This document shows, in pieces, positions 26,467 to 33,164 of a stretch of 33,244 nt of DNA. The position numbers and the translations under genes are program-made. Below the pieces are notes generated by a model that was not told the origin of the DNA, made no database searches, and saw only the letters and a program-made list of their open reading frames with translations. The first letter of the stretch is position 1. The number at the start of each line of letters is the position of its first letter. Origin of the DNA: Pseudonocardia acidicola (GTDB lineage Bacteria; Actinomycetota; Actinomycetes; Mycobacteriales; Pseudonocardiaceae); NCBI RefSeq assembly GCF_012911935.1, contig NZ_JAAXLA010000077.1, positions 1 to 33,244 on the forward strand. The letters are read 5' to 3'.

Positions 26467-26573
26467 CGCCTTCTGTGGTCCTACCAGGGCTTTCTGTTCG
26501 CGTTCTGTGTCTCCGGAGCCCTGCTGTGTGCTGTGGTTCGCTCCACGAGCCATCCCACGGCGAAGATCGTTCA
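26467..26573 (-). repeat. copy B of the diverged intergenic repeat
   Basis: Bases 26494-26559 align without gaps with 17316-17381 (CTGTTCGCGT[T/C]CTGTGTCTC, then CCACGAG[C/G]CAT[C/T]CCACG near the end). It lies on the island side of the tRNA fragment. The differences are spread over all codon positions, so it does not look like a protein-coding repeat; a conserved non-coding or recombination arm sequence is more likely. Confidence 0.5.
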
Positions 26574-26747
26574 CGGCTCAGTTCGAGGCCTTCGCCGATA
26601 CCAACCTGATGGCCGGGCGCTGTCGGTGGCCGCCGACCCGAGCCGGGGCGGGTGGTGGGCTGATCCAGTCCGCGGTCTGCCTGAATGCACTCGGTGGTCC
26701 GGTCATCCCCTGGTCGGTGCCGGGTCGCCGGGATGCCTCGTGCGGGC

Positions 26748-27740
26748 TCAGGGGCGTGCTGTGTCTGTTCCGGCGCCGCTTCCGGCTGGGGTGGGGAGGC
26801 GCCCGCCGCGTAGCCGGACGGTGAATCCGTCGGCGGTGGTGAGGAGGGCGATGTCGATGTTGGTGAGCTGGTGGATGAGCCACAGCGCGAGACCGGCGCC
26901 GGTGGGACCGCCGGGGGCCTGGACGAGGCCGGTGAGCGGGTTGGCCGGTCCGGGGCCGGTGTCGTGCACATGGATCACGATCCGGTCGGGGCCGGTCCAG
27001 CACTTCACCGTGACGGGCTGCCGCCCGTACAGGTAGGCGTTGAGGACGGCTTCGAAGACCGCGAATTGCAGCTCGTCGAGGGTCGTGGCGTCGATGCGCC
27101 GGTGCGCGGCCGCCGCGATCCGGTGCACGAACTGCGTCGGTGAGGGGTCGACCAGCGTGACGGCCGGAGTGGCCGCCTCCAGCGGATCGGCTGCCGGTGG
27201 CAGCGGTTCGAAGTCGGTGACGTTCTGGTAGCGGGGGCTGGCGGTGGCGCCGCCGTCGGGGGTGAGCACGCGTCGGTGGGTGCGTTCGACGACATCGCGG
27301 ACGGGGTCGGCCACGGTGGTGGCGTCGTAGAGACAGCGGCTGTACACGGGGTAGTCCTGCCAGACGATGTTGACGGCGGACTCGTAGCGGTCCCAGCCGG
27401 CGAAGCGTCCTCCGTTGCCCTCGTGCGGGACGTCGCAGGCGATGCGGATCTGCTCGGCGCCGGCCGCTACATACCGGTGGAACTGCTGCCAGTAGGCCTC
27501 GATGGCACCCGCGGGCGTGGCGTACAGGCGGGTGTCGGCGATGAAGCTGACCGCGTCGGGCCGGGACAGCTCGGCCCGTAGCAGGTCGCACTTGCGGTCG
27601 TCGTAGCCGATGACGACCGGCTCGTCGGCGGCGATCCCGCCGGTCACGAACGGCACGATCAACGCCAGGAACTCGGCGTCCGAGGAGTAGAAGCCGGCCT
27701 CGTGCACGTGCCCGACGTAACCGTTTACGCCTGTCCTCAT
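26748..27740 (-). CDS. MEDS-HATPase signalling protein
   Basis: This 330-residue protein has an N-terminal MEDS domain (about 10-165; HEAGFYSSDAEFLALIVPFV, GGIAADEPVVIGYDDRK, then YWQQFHRYVAAGAEQIRIACD and GWDRYESAVNIVW), named for DcmR of methylotrophs and methanogens and proposed to sense small (hydrocarbon-derived) ligands. The C-terminal part is an RsbW-like HATPase: N-box ELQFAVFEAVLNAYLYG, G1 VHDTGPGPANPL and G2 GGPTGAGLALWLIHQL. The sensor would thus directly control an anti-sigma-type kinase. Its start ATG overlaps the stop of the preceding MEDS-STAS gene (ATGA), suggesting a sensor pair made together, with HATPase and STAS as natural partners. Confidence 0.85.
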   Translation of the reverse strand: MRTGVNGYVGHVHEAGFYSSDAEFLALIVPFVTGGIAADEPVVIGYDDRKCDLLRAELSRPDAVSFIADTRLYATPAGAIEAYWQQFHRYVAAGAEQIRIACDVPHEGNGGRFAGWDRYESAVNIVWQDYPVYSRCLYDATTVADPVRDVVERTHRRVLTPDGGATASPRYQNVTDFEPLPPAADPLEAATPAVTLVDPSPTQFVHRIAAAAHRRIDATTLDELQFAVFEAVLNAYLYGRQPVTVKCWTGPDRIVIHVHDTGPGPANPLTGLVQAPGGPTGAGLALWLIHQLTNIDIALLTTADGFTVRLRGGRLPTPAGSGAGTDTARP

Positions 27741-28597
27741 CGCTGCGCTCCCGACCCCTGCACTCCCGGCTCTGTCCGCTGCAGCGACGACACCGGCAGC
27801 AACTCCATCAGCCGGGCCGCGAACGGCGGGGCTGACCGCAGCGACACTGCCACCCCGCTTCTGCGGGCGTAGCCGTCGAGCATCAGCAGCAACCGATGGT
27901 CGAGGTACTCGACGTCGGCCATGTCGACGACGAGCGTCACGCCGTCCGCCGTCCGCAGGCGGGGCAGCACCCGTCCGAGCGCCGCGACGCCGCCCGGGTC
28001 GAACTGGCCGGCGAGGCCGATCGCCCCGTCGGCACAGCCGAACATTCGGGCCGGCGCCTCGTTCGGCGGCCCGGGCGCGTGCAGCAACGCGAACTCGGTC
28101 ACGGTGTCGTTGCCCAGCTCGAGCCCGTAGCCGCACAGCGCCCACAGGGGATGACCGGCCATGTAGCGGTCCACCAGGAACTCGTACCGGGCGAACGCGT
28201 CCAGCGCCGCGGGGGTGCCGACCAGCTTGGTGGCGTCCGCGCTCACCGCCAGCCCGCCGAACCCGTCGGCCAGGGCCTGCTCGGTCGCGGCCGCGAAGAA
28301 GGCCACCACTCGTTCCGGATCCACCGGCCCACCGGTGCCGTACGCGTCCCGCGCCGACAAGACGTGGAGCGCGCCGGCGGCCAGCAGCCGGTCCCGGCCG
28401 CTCAGATCCGCGAGATCCTCCCGCGCCGCCTCCGCACCGTCGGAGCAGACGTACGCCACGCGCAGCCCGTCCTCCAGGCCTTCGGCGGAGAACTCCGCCA
28501 GGCAGCGGCGGTACTCCGCCACGTAGCCGTGCAAGCACGACGCGTGACGCCGTGAGCCCGGACTTAGAGCAGGGCGGGCGGCGCCGAACCGGCGCAT
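27737..28597 (-). CDS. MEDS-STAS signalling protein
   Basis: This 286-residue protein has a MEDS domain at the N-terminus (HASCLHGYVAEYRRCLAEFS, EGLEDGLRVAYVCS, VVAFFAAATEQALADGFGGLAVSAD, ALDAFARYEFLVDRYMAG; about 20-180) and a C-terminal STAS domain (about 190-275; GAIGLAGQFDPGGVAALGRVLPRL, then VDMADVEYLDHRLLLMLDGYAR). Where SpoIIAA-type STAS domains have D-S/T at the phosphorylation site, this has D-H, so phospho-control by a HATPase is unlikely in the usual form; it may bind constitutively or through another switch. It is the first gene of the pair with MEDS-HATPase. The 20-residue N-terminal stretch before the MEDS domain is basic and of uncertain start. Confidence 0.8.
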   Translation of the reverse strand: MRRFGAARPALSPGSRRHASCLHGYVAEYRRCLAEFSAEGLEDGLRVAYVCSDGAEAAREDLADLSGRDRLLAAGALHVLSARDAYGTGGPVDPERVVAFFAAATEQALADGFGGLAVSADATKLVGTPAALDAFARYEFLVDRYMAGHPLWALCGYGLELGNDTVTEFALLHAPGPPNEAPARMFGCADGAIGLAGQFDPGGVAALGRVLPRLRTADGVTLVVDMADVEYLDHRLLLMLDGYARRSGVAVSLRSAPPFAARLMELLPVSSLQRTEPGVQGSGAQR

Positions 28598-28679
28598 GCG
28601 GCCACGCTACGCCCGCCGCGCACCCCGCACCGGAGACGGGCAGACGACCCTGTCGGGGCGCCTACAGGGGAGACGACCA

Positions 28680-28830
28680 CCCGCAGGTGCAGTAGACCGT
28701 CATCAAGTCCCCGGAAGCCGGCTGCCACGTCGGCGGGGTCCTTCCCTTCGGCAGGTGTGCCACGACCAACAGGTCCAGCTGAGCGGGGTCCAGCCGGATC
28801 GGCCACTTTGCCCTCGACAACCGAGTACGG
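28680..28830 (-). pseudogene. transposase HTH relic (IS5-like group)
   Basis: One frame reads KWPIRLDPAQLDLLVVAHLP KG; after a one- or two-base shift the next reads KDPADVAAGF, then a degraded stretch that recalls TVYRYLREVV. This is the N-terminal helix-turn-helix region of the same transposase group as the fragment at 31943 (WRRLSVGEQALLVVAHLRKG there). It is frameshifted at least twice and lacks any catalytic domain. It lies between the MEDS pair and the STAS/KaiC operon. Confidence 0.55.
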
Positions 28831-29138
28831 CTCGTCGCGCAACCAGAGCTCAAACCCCTGCCTGCATCTCGGGCTCGACGTCCTCATTCCGCCGACCGTC
28901 GCGTCGTCGGATAACTGACGCCGACGACAGATAGGAACGCTGGGAGAGTATTTGGCGAGCGGCGTGTCGATGCCAGCTCTCGAAGCCGTGACCCCATACA
29001 GCCTACTTCGCGAGTGCTGGAGAAACGTACGGTGGTCAACGACGTCCGCTCGGCTTGGCTCGTGTGCGATCGAAGTCGCCGCGACATGCCGCTGAAAGCC
29101 AACGTTGACGTGCTCGGTCGGGTCCTCACAATCGCCGA
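28831..29138. other. non-coding stretch, lower GC than the neighbours
   Basis: Between the transposase relic and the end of the STAS gene I see no credible gene. The part from 28,890 to 29,130 is visibly less GC-rich than the surrounding genes, consistent with foreign or decayed DNA. Confidence 0.4.
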
Positions 29139-29480
29139 CTATGTGGGGTCTTGCCGCAGGTTTGGCACGGCTCTGGTGAGGTCGAGGACATCGATGAGGA
29201 CGGCGACGGCACCGTGTACGCCCTTGACTCGCAGCTGCGCGTCGCCGATCACCCGCGCGGTCCGGACAATGATCGAAATCCCCCGCCCATCGATGAACGT
29301 GAGGTTCGTGCAGTCGATGACGAGGTCGCGCCCGGGCGTGGCAGCCCCGTCGAGGACCGCCGCGAGCCGGTCGTGGGTGCTCAAGTCGACCTCGCCGCTC
29401 AGGTGCACCGATGGTGGGTCACCCTGGTTCCAGTAGGCCTCAAACCGGGTTGACCGGCTTCCCGATGCTGATGCCATCAT
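29139..29480 (-). CDS. STAS-domain protein without the phospho-acceptor Ser/Thr
   Basis: This 113-residue single STAS domain contains PPSVHLSGEVDLSTHDRLAAVL, DLVIDCTNLTFID and GRGISIIVRTARVIGD. The signature position that is D-S/T in SpoIIAA/RsbV reads D64-G65 here, so the residue normally phosphorylated by RsbW kinases is missing. It may act as a fixed binding partner or be regulated otherwise. It starts 41 bp inside the KaiC-like gene (ATG 29480, weak ribosome site), implying coupled translation and probably roughly equal amounts. It is the last gene of the HATPase-receiver / KaiC / STAS operon. Confidence 0.85.
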   Translation of the reverse strand: MMASASGSRSTRFEAYWNQGDPPSVHLSGEVDLSTHDRLAAVLDGAATPGRDLVIDCTNLTFIDGRGISIIVRTARVIGDAQLRVKGVHGAVAVLIDVLDLTRAVPNLRQDPT

Positions 29481-30822
29481 GGGTGATCTCGTATTCGTGT
29501 GTCTGCGGCAGATGATCGCTCGCTCGCGTCTTCAGGACGGTCAACGCCCGCGACATAGTGCTGTCCTTGCGCAGGTACTGAAGCAGGATCACATTGTCGG
29601 ACAGGTGAGACACGCCGCGCTCGGACAGTCTCGTCTGGCCGTACAGCTCCGGCGACTCGACGGTGACCAGGACGCTGACACCCGCGCGCGAGCAGCGGTT
29701 GAGCAGCGAGTAGACGAACTCGCGGAACCGCTTGTCATCGGGGCAGGCCGCCGCGAGGTCACCCAGGCTGTCGATCACCACCCGGCGAGCCCGGACGGAT
29801 TCCAGGGTGTCGAGCAGCCGGTAGAACCATTGGTCGACGTAGATGTCGTTCGGTGAGTCGCACAGCACCACCGCACCCGGGTCGTCGGGATTCCATCCGA
29901 ATCCGTGGATCATCCGTTCGACCTGGACGCGGTTCTCCTGCAACGAGGCGAACACTCCGGGCTCCCCCGCACGGGCCCCACCGAAGATGAACTGCAACCC
30001 CATCACGGTCTTCCCGCACCCGGACGGGCCGATGACCAGGGTCGCCGAGCCCGGCCAGTATCCGTCGCCGAGCAGCTGGTCGAGCGCGGGGATGGCTGAA
30101 CTCGCGCGCTGGCGGCCCAACTCGTACCGGGTGTCGGCGACGTCGCTGAGCCGGGGGAACACCTCGACGCCGTCGACGCCGATCCGGTAGGCGTGCGCGC
30201 CGGAGCGGAAACCGCTGCCGCGCAGTTTCAGCACCCGCAGGGCGCGGCTCTCCCGCTGCCCGTTTTCCTCGGTCGCCAACACGATCGCGGCGTCGGCGAT
30301 GGCGAACTCCGGACGCGACGCCAACTCGTCCTGGCTGTACTCGCCCAGCCACAGCGCCATCGTGCCCGTCGCGGTCAGACGCCCGGCCAGCTCATGGATG
30401 AAGCCCTCGAACTCGCCCGCGTTGCGCGACTGATACCGCAGCGCCCGGAAACTGTCGATGACCAGCACCGAACAAGGCTGCCGCTCAACGAGCTCGGTGA
30501 TCCGGGTGAGCACGCCAGCAAGCCCCTCGGCGTCCGAGCTACCGCCGAGGTCGTCGAACACCACCGAGTGGCCGATGCGGCCGGCATCGAAAAAGGACAG
30601 ACCCTCAGCAAAGTAGAGGATCTTGCTCAGCGGTTCCGCGACGGTACTCAGATACACCGCCGGCCGCTGATCGGTGCCGTTCGCGAACGCGTACTGCTGC
30701 GCGAGCACGGTCTTGCCACTGCCCGGCAGCCCCGCGACCAGGGCAATCGAGGGATCAATGAGCCCGCCGCCCAGGATCGCGTCGAGTCGCGGCTGCCCGC
30801 TCGCCAACCTTCGGCTAGGCAC
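29440..30822 (-). CDS. double-domain KaiC/RadA-like ATPase
   Basis: The protein (460 residues from GTG 30822) has two RecA-like KaiC domains in tandem. Domain 1: SGQPRLDAILGGGLIDPSIA, Walker A GLPGSGKT at 31-38, Walker B VLVIDSFRAL near 119-128. Domain 2: IPALDQLLGDGYWPGSATLV, Walker A GPSGCGKT at 265-272, Walker B RVVIDSLGDL. The segment after each Walker A holds a single Glu (STVAEP; SLQENR), where cyanobacterial KaiC CI has the Glu-Glu pair. The CII Ser/Thr phosphorylation sites of the cyanobacterial clock cannot be matched by eye. There is no kaiA or kaiB here. It overlaps the HATPase-receiver gene by 8 bp and the STAS gene by 41 bp. It is probably an ATP-driven signalling hub. TTG 30864 is an alternative start. 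Confidence 0.85.
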   Translation of the reverse strand: MPSRRLASGQPRLDAILGGGLIDPSIALVAGLPGSGKTVLAQQYAFANGTDQRPAVYLSTVAEPLSKILYFAEGLSFFDAGRIGHSVVFDDLGGSSDAEGLAGVLTRITELVERQPCSVLVIDSFRALRYQSRNAGEFEGFIHELAGRLTATGTMALWLGEYSQDELASRPEFAIADAAIVLATEENGQRESRALRVLKLRGSGFRSGAHAYRIGVDGVEVFPRLSDVADTRYELGRQRASSAIPALDQLLGDGYWPGSATLVIGPSGCGKTVMGLQFIFGGARAGEPGVFASLQENRVQVERMIHGFGWNPDDPGAVVLCDSPNDIYVDQWFYRLLDTLESVRARRVVIDSLGDLAAACPDDKRFREFVYSLLNRCSRAGVSVLVTVESPELYGQTRLSERGVSHLSDNVILLQYLRKDSTMSRALTVLKTRASDHLPQTHEYEITHDGISIGKPVNPV

Positions 30823-31603
30823 GGACCGGGTCCGACGCGACGTCCGCAAGCAGCTGCCGGACAACGGCCAACACCTCTAGGGGATGCGCCGGCTTGCGCA
30901 CAAACCGGTCCGACCGCAACGCCGCAGGCGGTGGGAGGACCGACAGCGCCAGCACCGGGACCCCCGTCCGCGTGATCTCCTCGCACAGCCCCGCGGCCAA
31001 CCCATTCGAGGTCATCACATCAACGATCACCAGGCCGGGCCGGCCCGCCAGGGCCTCCCGGCCAGCCGGCACCGACGCGGCGAGGGAGACCTCGTACCCC
31101 TCGGCCGTCAGAAACGCGGACAACGACCGGCCGGAGAACCGGTCACCGTCGACGACGAGCAGCCGCACCCGAACCGGCCCACCGCCCACCGGCGACCGGC
31201 TACGGACGTGGAACCGGACGAGGGTGCCGCGCTCGCCGGGCCGGCCCGCCCGCATCGTCACCTCCTCGGCCAGCGCGAGCACCACATTCAGGCCCCACTC
31301 ACCGTCCTCGGCGGCGCCACCGATGGCTTTGAACACGCCCTCGTCCGCCACAGAGATCCACACGCCCTGGTCACCGTGCTCCCACCCCACGCGCACCACA
31401 TCGCTGCCGCTGTGCTCGATCGCGTTCGTCGCCGCCTCGTTCGTGGCCAGCACGATCTGGTGCAGCTCCACATCCCGGATCCCGGCCGCGCGCGCCAGCC
31501 GGGCGACGAAGGCGCGGATGTCCCGCAGCATCACCGGCTTCGCCGGGAACACCTGTTCGGTCACGCTCAGCGGCACCGGGCCAGTCGAAGCGGACGTCGT
31601 CAC
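30815..31603 (-). CDS. HATPase-receiver fusion (RsbW-like kinase plus response-regulator domain)
   Basis: This 262-residue protein joins an RsbW-like HATPase (about 15-132; N-box LATNEAATNAIEHSG with E56 and N60, VADEGVF, G2 GEWGLNVVLALAEEV) to a C-terminal receiver domain (about 145-252; acidic pair VDGD at 152/154, phospho-acceptor D195 in VIVDVM, S221, and K237-P238). The receiver keeps the residues needed for phosphorylation, so a histidine kinase outside the window could gate the HATPase. No output DNA-binding domain is present. It is first in the operon and its stop overlaps the KaiC-like start (GTGCCTAG). Such a fusion places a two-component signal directly on a partner-switch kinase. 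Confidence 0.88.
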   Translation of the reverse strand: MTTSASTGPVPLSVTEQVFPAKPVMLRDIRAFVARLARAAGIRDVELHQIVLATNEAATNAIEHSGSDVVRVGWEHGDQGVWISVADEGVFKAIGGAAEDGEWGLNVVLALAEEVTMRAGRPGERGTLVRFHVRSRSPVGGGPVRVRLLVVDGDRFSGRSLSAFLTAEGYEVSLAASVPAGREALAGRPGLVIVDVMTSNGLAAGLCEEITRTGVPVLALSVLPPPAALRSDRFVRKPAHPLEVLAVVRQLLADVASDPVRA

Positions 31604-31883
31604 CGCGCCCCCCTTCGGTCACTCCCCAGGCTAGCCCGCTGGCCGAGCCCGAGACAGCCACCGGTACCCGCGGTCCCCGCTCCCGCGCGGTTCACCCAGC
31701 CGTGCCGCAGGAGCGCCGGGAGGCATGATCCCGCGCCGTTCGCCGGGCTCGTCGGGACTGTCGATCAAACGGTGTTTCCGGCCCGACACGCCGGGCCGGG
31801 GTCCGGCGGGATGGGCACTGAGCCCTCTGCAACTTGGTGGAGGGCGGGCGTGTGCTGCTGCGGCGTGGCGTGACCAGATTGAG
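31604..31883. other. intergenic stretch, no gene seen
   Basis: Between the HATPase-receiver start and the insertion-sequence hairpin I see no gene. It should contain the promoter of the signalling operon; no motif stands out. Confidence 0.4.
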
Positions 31884-31941
31884 TGAAGCTCCTGGTAGAC
31901 GGGCGATTGACTAGATCAACACGTCCTGACCAGGAGCTTCA
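31884..31941 (+). repeat. inverted repeat at the left end of the insertion sequence, covering the transposase ribosome site
   Basis: TGAAGCTCCTGGT (31884-31896) and ACCAGGAGCTTCA (31929-31941) are perfect 13-bp arms with a 32-nt loop. The right arm contains AGGAG, the ribosome site of the transposase TTG start at 31943. A transcript entering from outside would fold and hide the site. Confidence 0.75.
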
Positions 31942-31942
31942 G

Positions 31943-32247
31943 TTGCCTTCCTACCCTGCGGGGGTGTCCGTGTCCAACCACGCCCTCATCACGCTGTCCG
32001 CCGCGCTGCGACACCGTCGCTCGACGGTCGGGACACGCTGGCGGCGGCTGTCTGTGGGCGAGCAGGCGCTGCTGGTGGTGGCGCACCTGCGCAAGGGCGA
32101 GACCTACACCGACCTCGCCGCCGGCCACGGGATCGGCACAACGACGATGTTCCGCTACATCCACGAGGCGATCGACGTCCTCGCCGCACTCGCCCCCGGC
32201 CTGCGCGCTGCGGGCGAGGTCGCCGTCGCAAGGCCTTCGTGATCCTG
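31943..32247 (+). pseudogene. IS5-like transposase N-terminal fragment
   Basis: The start is TTG 31943, six bases after AGGAG. The frame reads PSYPAGVSVSNHALITLSAAL, then RRSTVGTRWRRLSVGEQALL, VVAHLRKGETYTDLAAGHGI and GTTTMFRYIHEAIDVLAAL, the helix-turn-helix N-terminal part of DDE transposases of the IS5-like (HTH_Tnp_4/DDE_4) group. A base is lost near 32,228: the current frame ends VARPS and a stop, while the next frame gives RKAFVIL, which precedes the first catalytic Asp (DGT) in relatives. The DNA then passes at about 32,248 into the integrase. No catalytic residue remains. Its right end and inverted repeat are lost. Confidence 0.8.
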
Positions 32248-32249
32248 GC

Positions 32250-33030
32250 CGGTCTTGGTGGACTTCTCCTTGAGGCCGGCCTTCGGCTGCGCATTGCTGC
32301 GCACGATCGACAGGAGCCCGCGGTCGAAGTCCACATGCCGCCAGCGGAGCGCTGAGATCTCGCCGCGGCGCGGTCCGGTGAGCATGGTCAGCCAGAGCGG
32401 CAGGCCCCATTCCGGGTCGCTCCATGCGGCGTACAGGAGTCGTGCGGCTTCGTCGGCGCTGGGTGGGTCGGGCTCGGTGCGCTGGGGTGAGGGTGCGACG
32501 GCCATCGCGGCCTTGTTGACACCGAGGTGGCGCCAACGAACGGCGCGTTCCAGGGCGCCGCGGATGATGTAGTGGATCTTGCGGGTGGTGCTGGAGCTCA
32601 GCGGGCGGCAGGTGTGCCCGTTTCGCGGTCTCCCGGTGCACATGTCCCGACACCGGTGCAGCCGCGCGTAGAAGCGCTCCAGGAGCTCGGCGTCGAGCCT
32701 GGCGGCCTGGAGGTCGCCGAACGTGGGCAGGATGTAGAGCCGGATGAGGTCCTCGTAGCGCTCCCGCGTCGTGTCCTCCAGCTCGGCGACCTCGAGCCAC
32801 TGCTCGATCGCCTGGCCGACGGTGATGTCGGACTTCGGGTGGTTGTCCTCGTCGATCTGGCGCTGGAGCTTGACGAGCGCCTTCTTCGCCTCGTCATAGC
32901 TCTTGACGGTCTCGCGAAGGTAGCGCGGGCGGCGAGTCAGCAGGTCCGTGCCGGCGTAGGCGACGGCGCGGTACGAACCGCTGGGCAGCTGCTCGATGTA
33001 CCCGCGCTGGCGGCGCTTACGGGGTGGCAC
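32250..33030 (-). pseudogene. tyrosine recombinase (integrase), C-terminal catalytic part lost
   Basis: From ATG 33030 the protein has the basic arm-binding start (PPRKRRQRGYIEQLPSGSYRA) and an AP2-like/beta-sheet arm domain, the SAM-like core-binding domain (TVGQAIEQWLEVAELEDTTR ... LYILPTFGDLQAARLD), and the start of the catalytic domain with the first active-site Arg in LTGPRRGEISALRWRHVDF. After LKEKSTKTG (about residue 260) the integrase sequence stops and the frame continues as the reverse of the transposase fragment to a stop at 32155. The second Arg (HxxR), His/Trp and the catalytic Tyr are missing, so it cannot recombine DNA. It starts 89 bp from the right tRNA-Arg repeat, typical of an element integrated at a tRNA gene. 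Confidence 0.85.
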
Positions 33031-33118
33031 GGGATGATCGTAAGGGCGTTCATCCCACGATCCATCCCACGCGATCGAACTAGTCGCGATCGTGAACAGA
33101 GAAACCGCTGGTCAGCGG

Positions 33119-33164
33119 ATGGTGCCCCCGGCAGGATTCGAACCTGCGCTCCCGCCTCCGGAGG
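33119..33164 (-). repeat. tRNA-Arg 3'-half fragment, right attachment-site-like direct repeat
   Basis: The minus strand again holds the anticodon loop to CCA end of a tRNA-Arg(CCG), with canonical T-loop TTCGAAT. Upstream (33165-33244) there is no tRNA 5' half: the sequence diverges at the anticodon stem into GGAGGGAGGGCCTTTTTCGGCC. It is therefore another junction, not an intact gene. It matches 26398-26443 except for one T-loop base. Confidence 0.8.

Larger units (their letters stand above)
26153..26747. other. non-coding junction region with terminator, att scar and repeat
   Basis: The stretch contains the hairpin at 26342-26380, the tRNA-Arg fragment at 26398-26443 and repeat copy B. From 26574 to 26747 I see nothing but the downstream end of the MEDS-HATPase gene. 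Confidence 0.6.
26398..33164. mobile_element. degenerate integrative element in a tRNA-Arg(CCG) target, 6.8 kb
   Basis: The segment is bounded by 46-bp direct repeats derived from a tRNA-Arg 3' half. A tyrosine integrase starts 89 bp inside the right repeat and reads inward. Cargo comprises two MEDS proteins, a STAS protein, a KaiC-like ATPase and a HATPase-receiver fusion, with two transposase relics. No intact tRNA-Arg lies at either end in the window, so it may be one of several elements stacked in the same site, with the intact tRNA beyond 33,244. The integrase is truncated, so the element should be immobile. Confidence 0.65.

Noticed and set aside
29440..30822. Cyanobacterial-type circadian clock
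   Set aside because: A KaiC-like protein alone is not enough; there is no kaiA or kaiB, and the phosphorylation sites and the CI Glu-Glu pair of clock KaiC are not visible.
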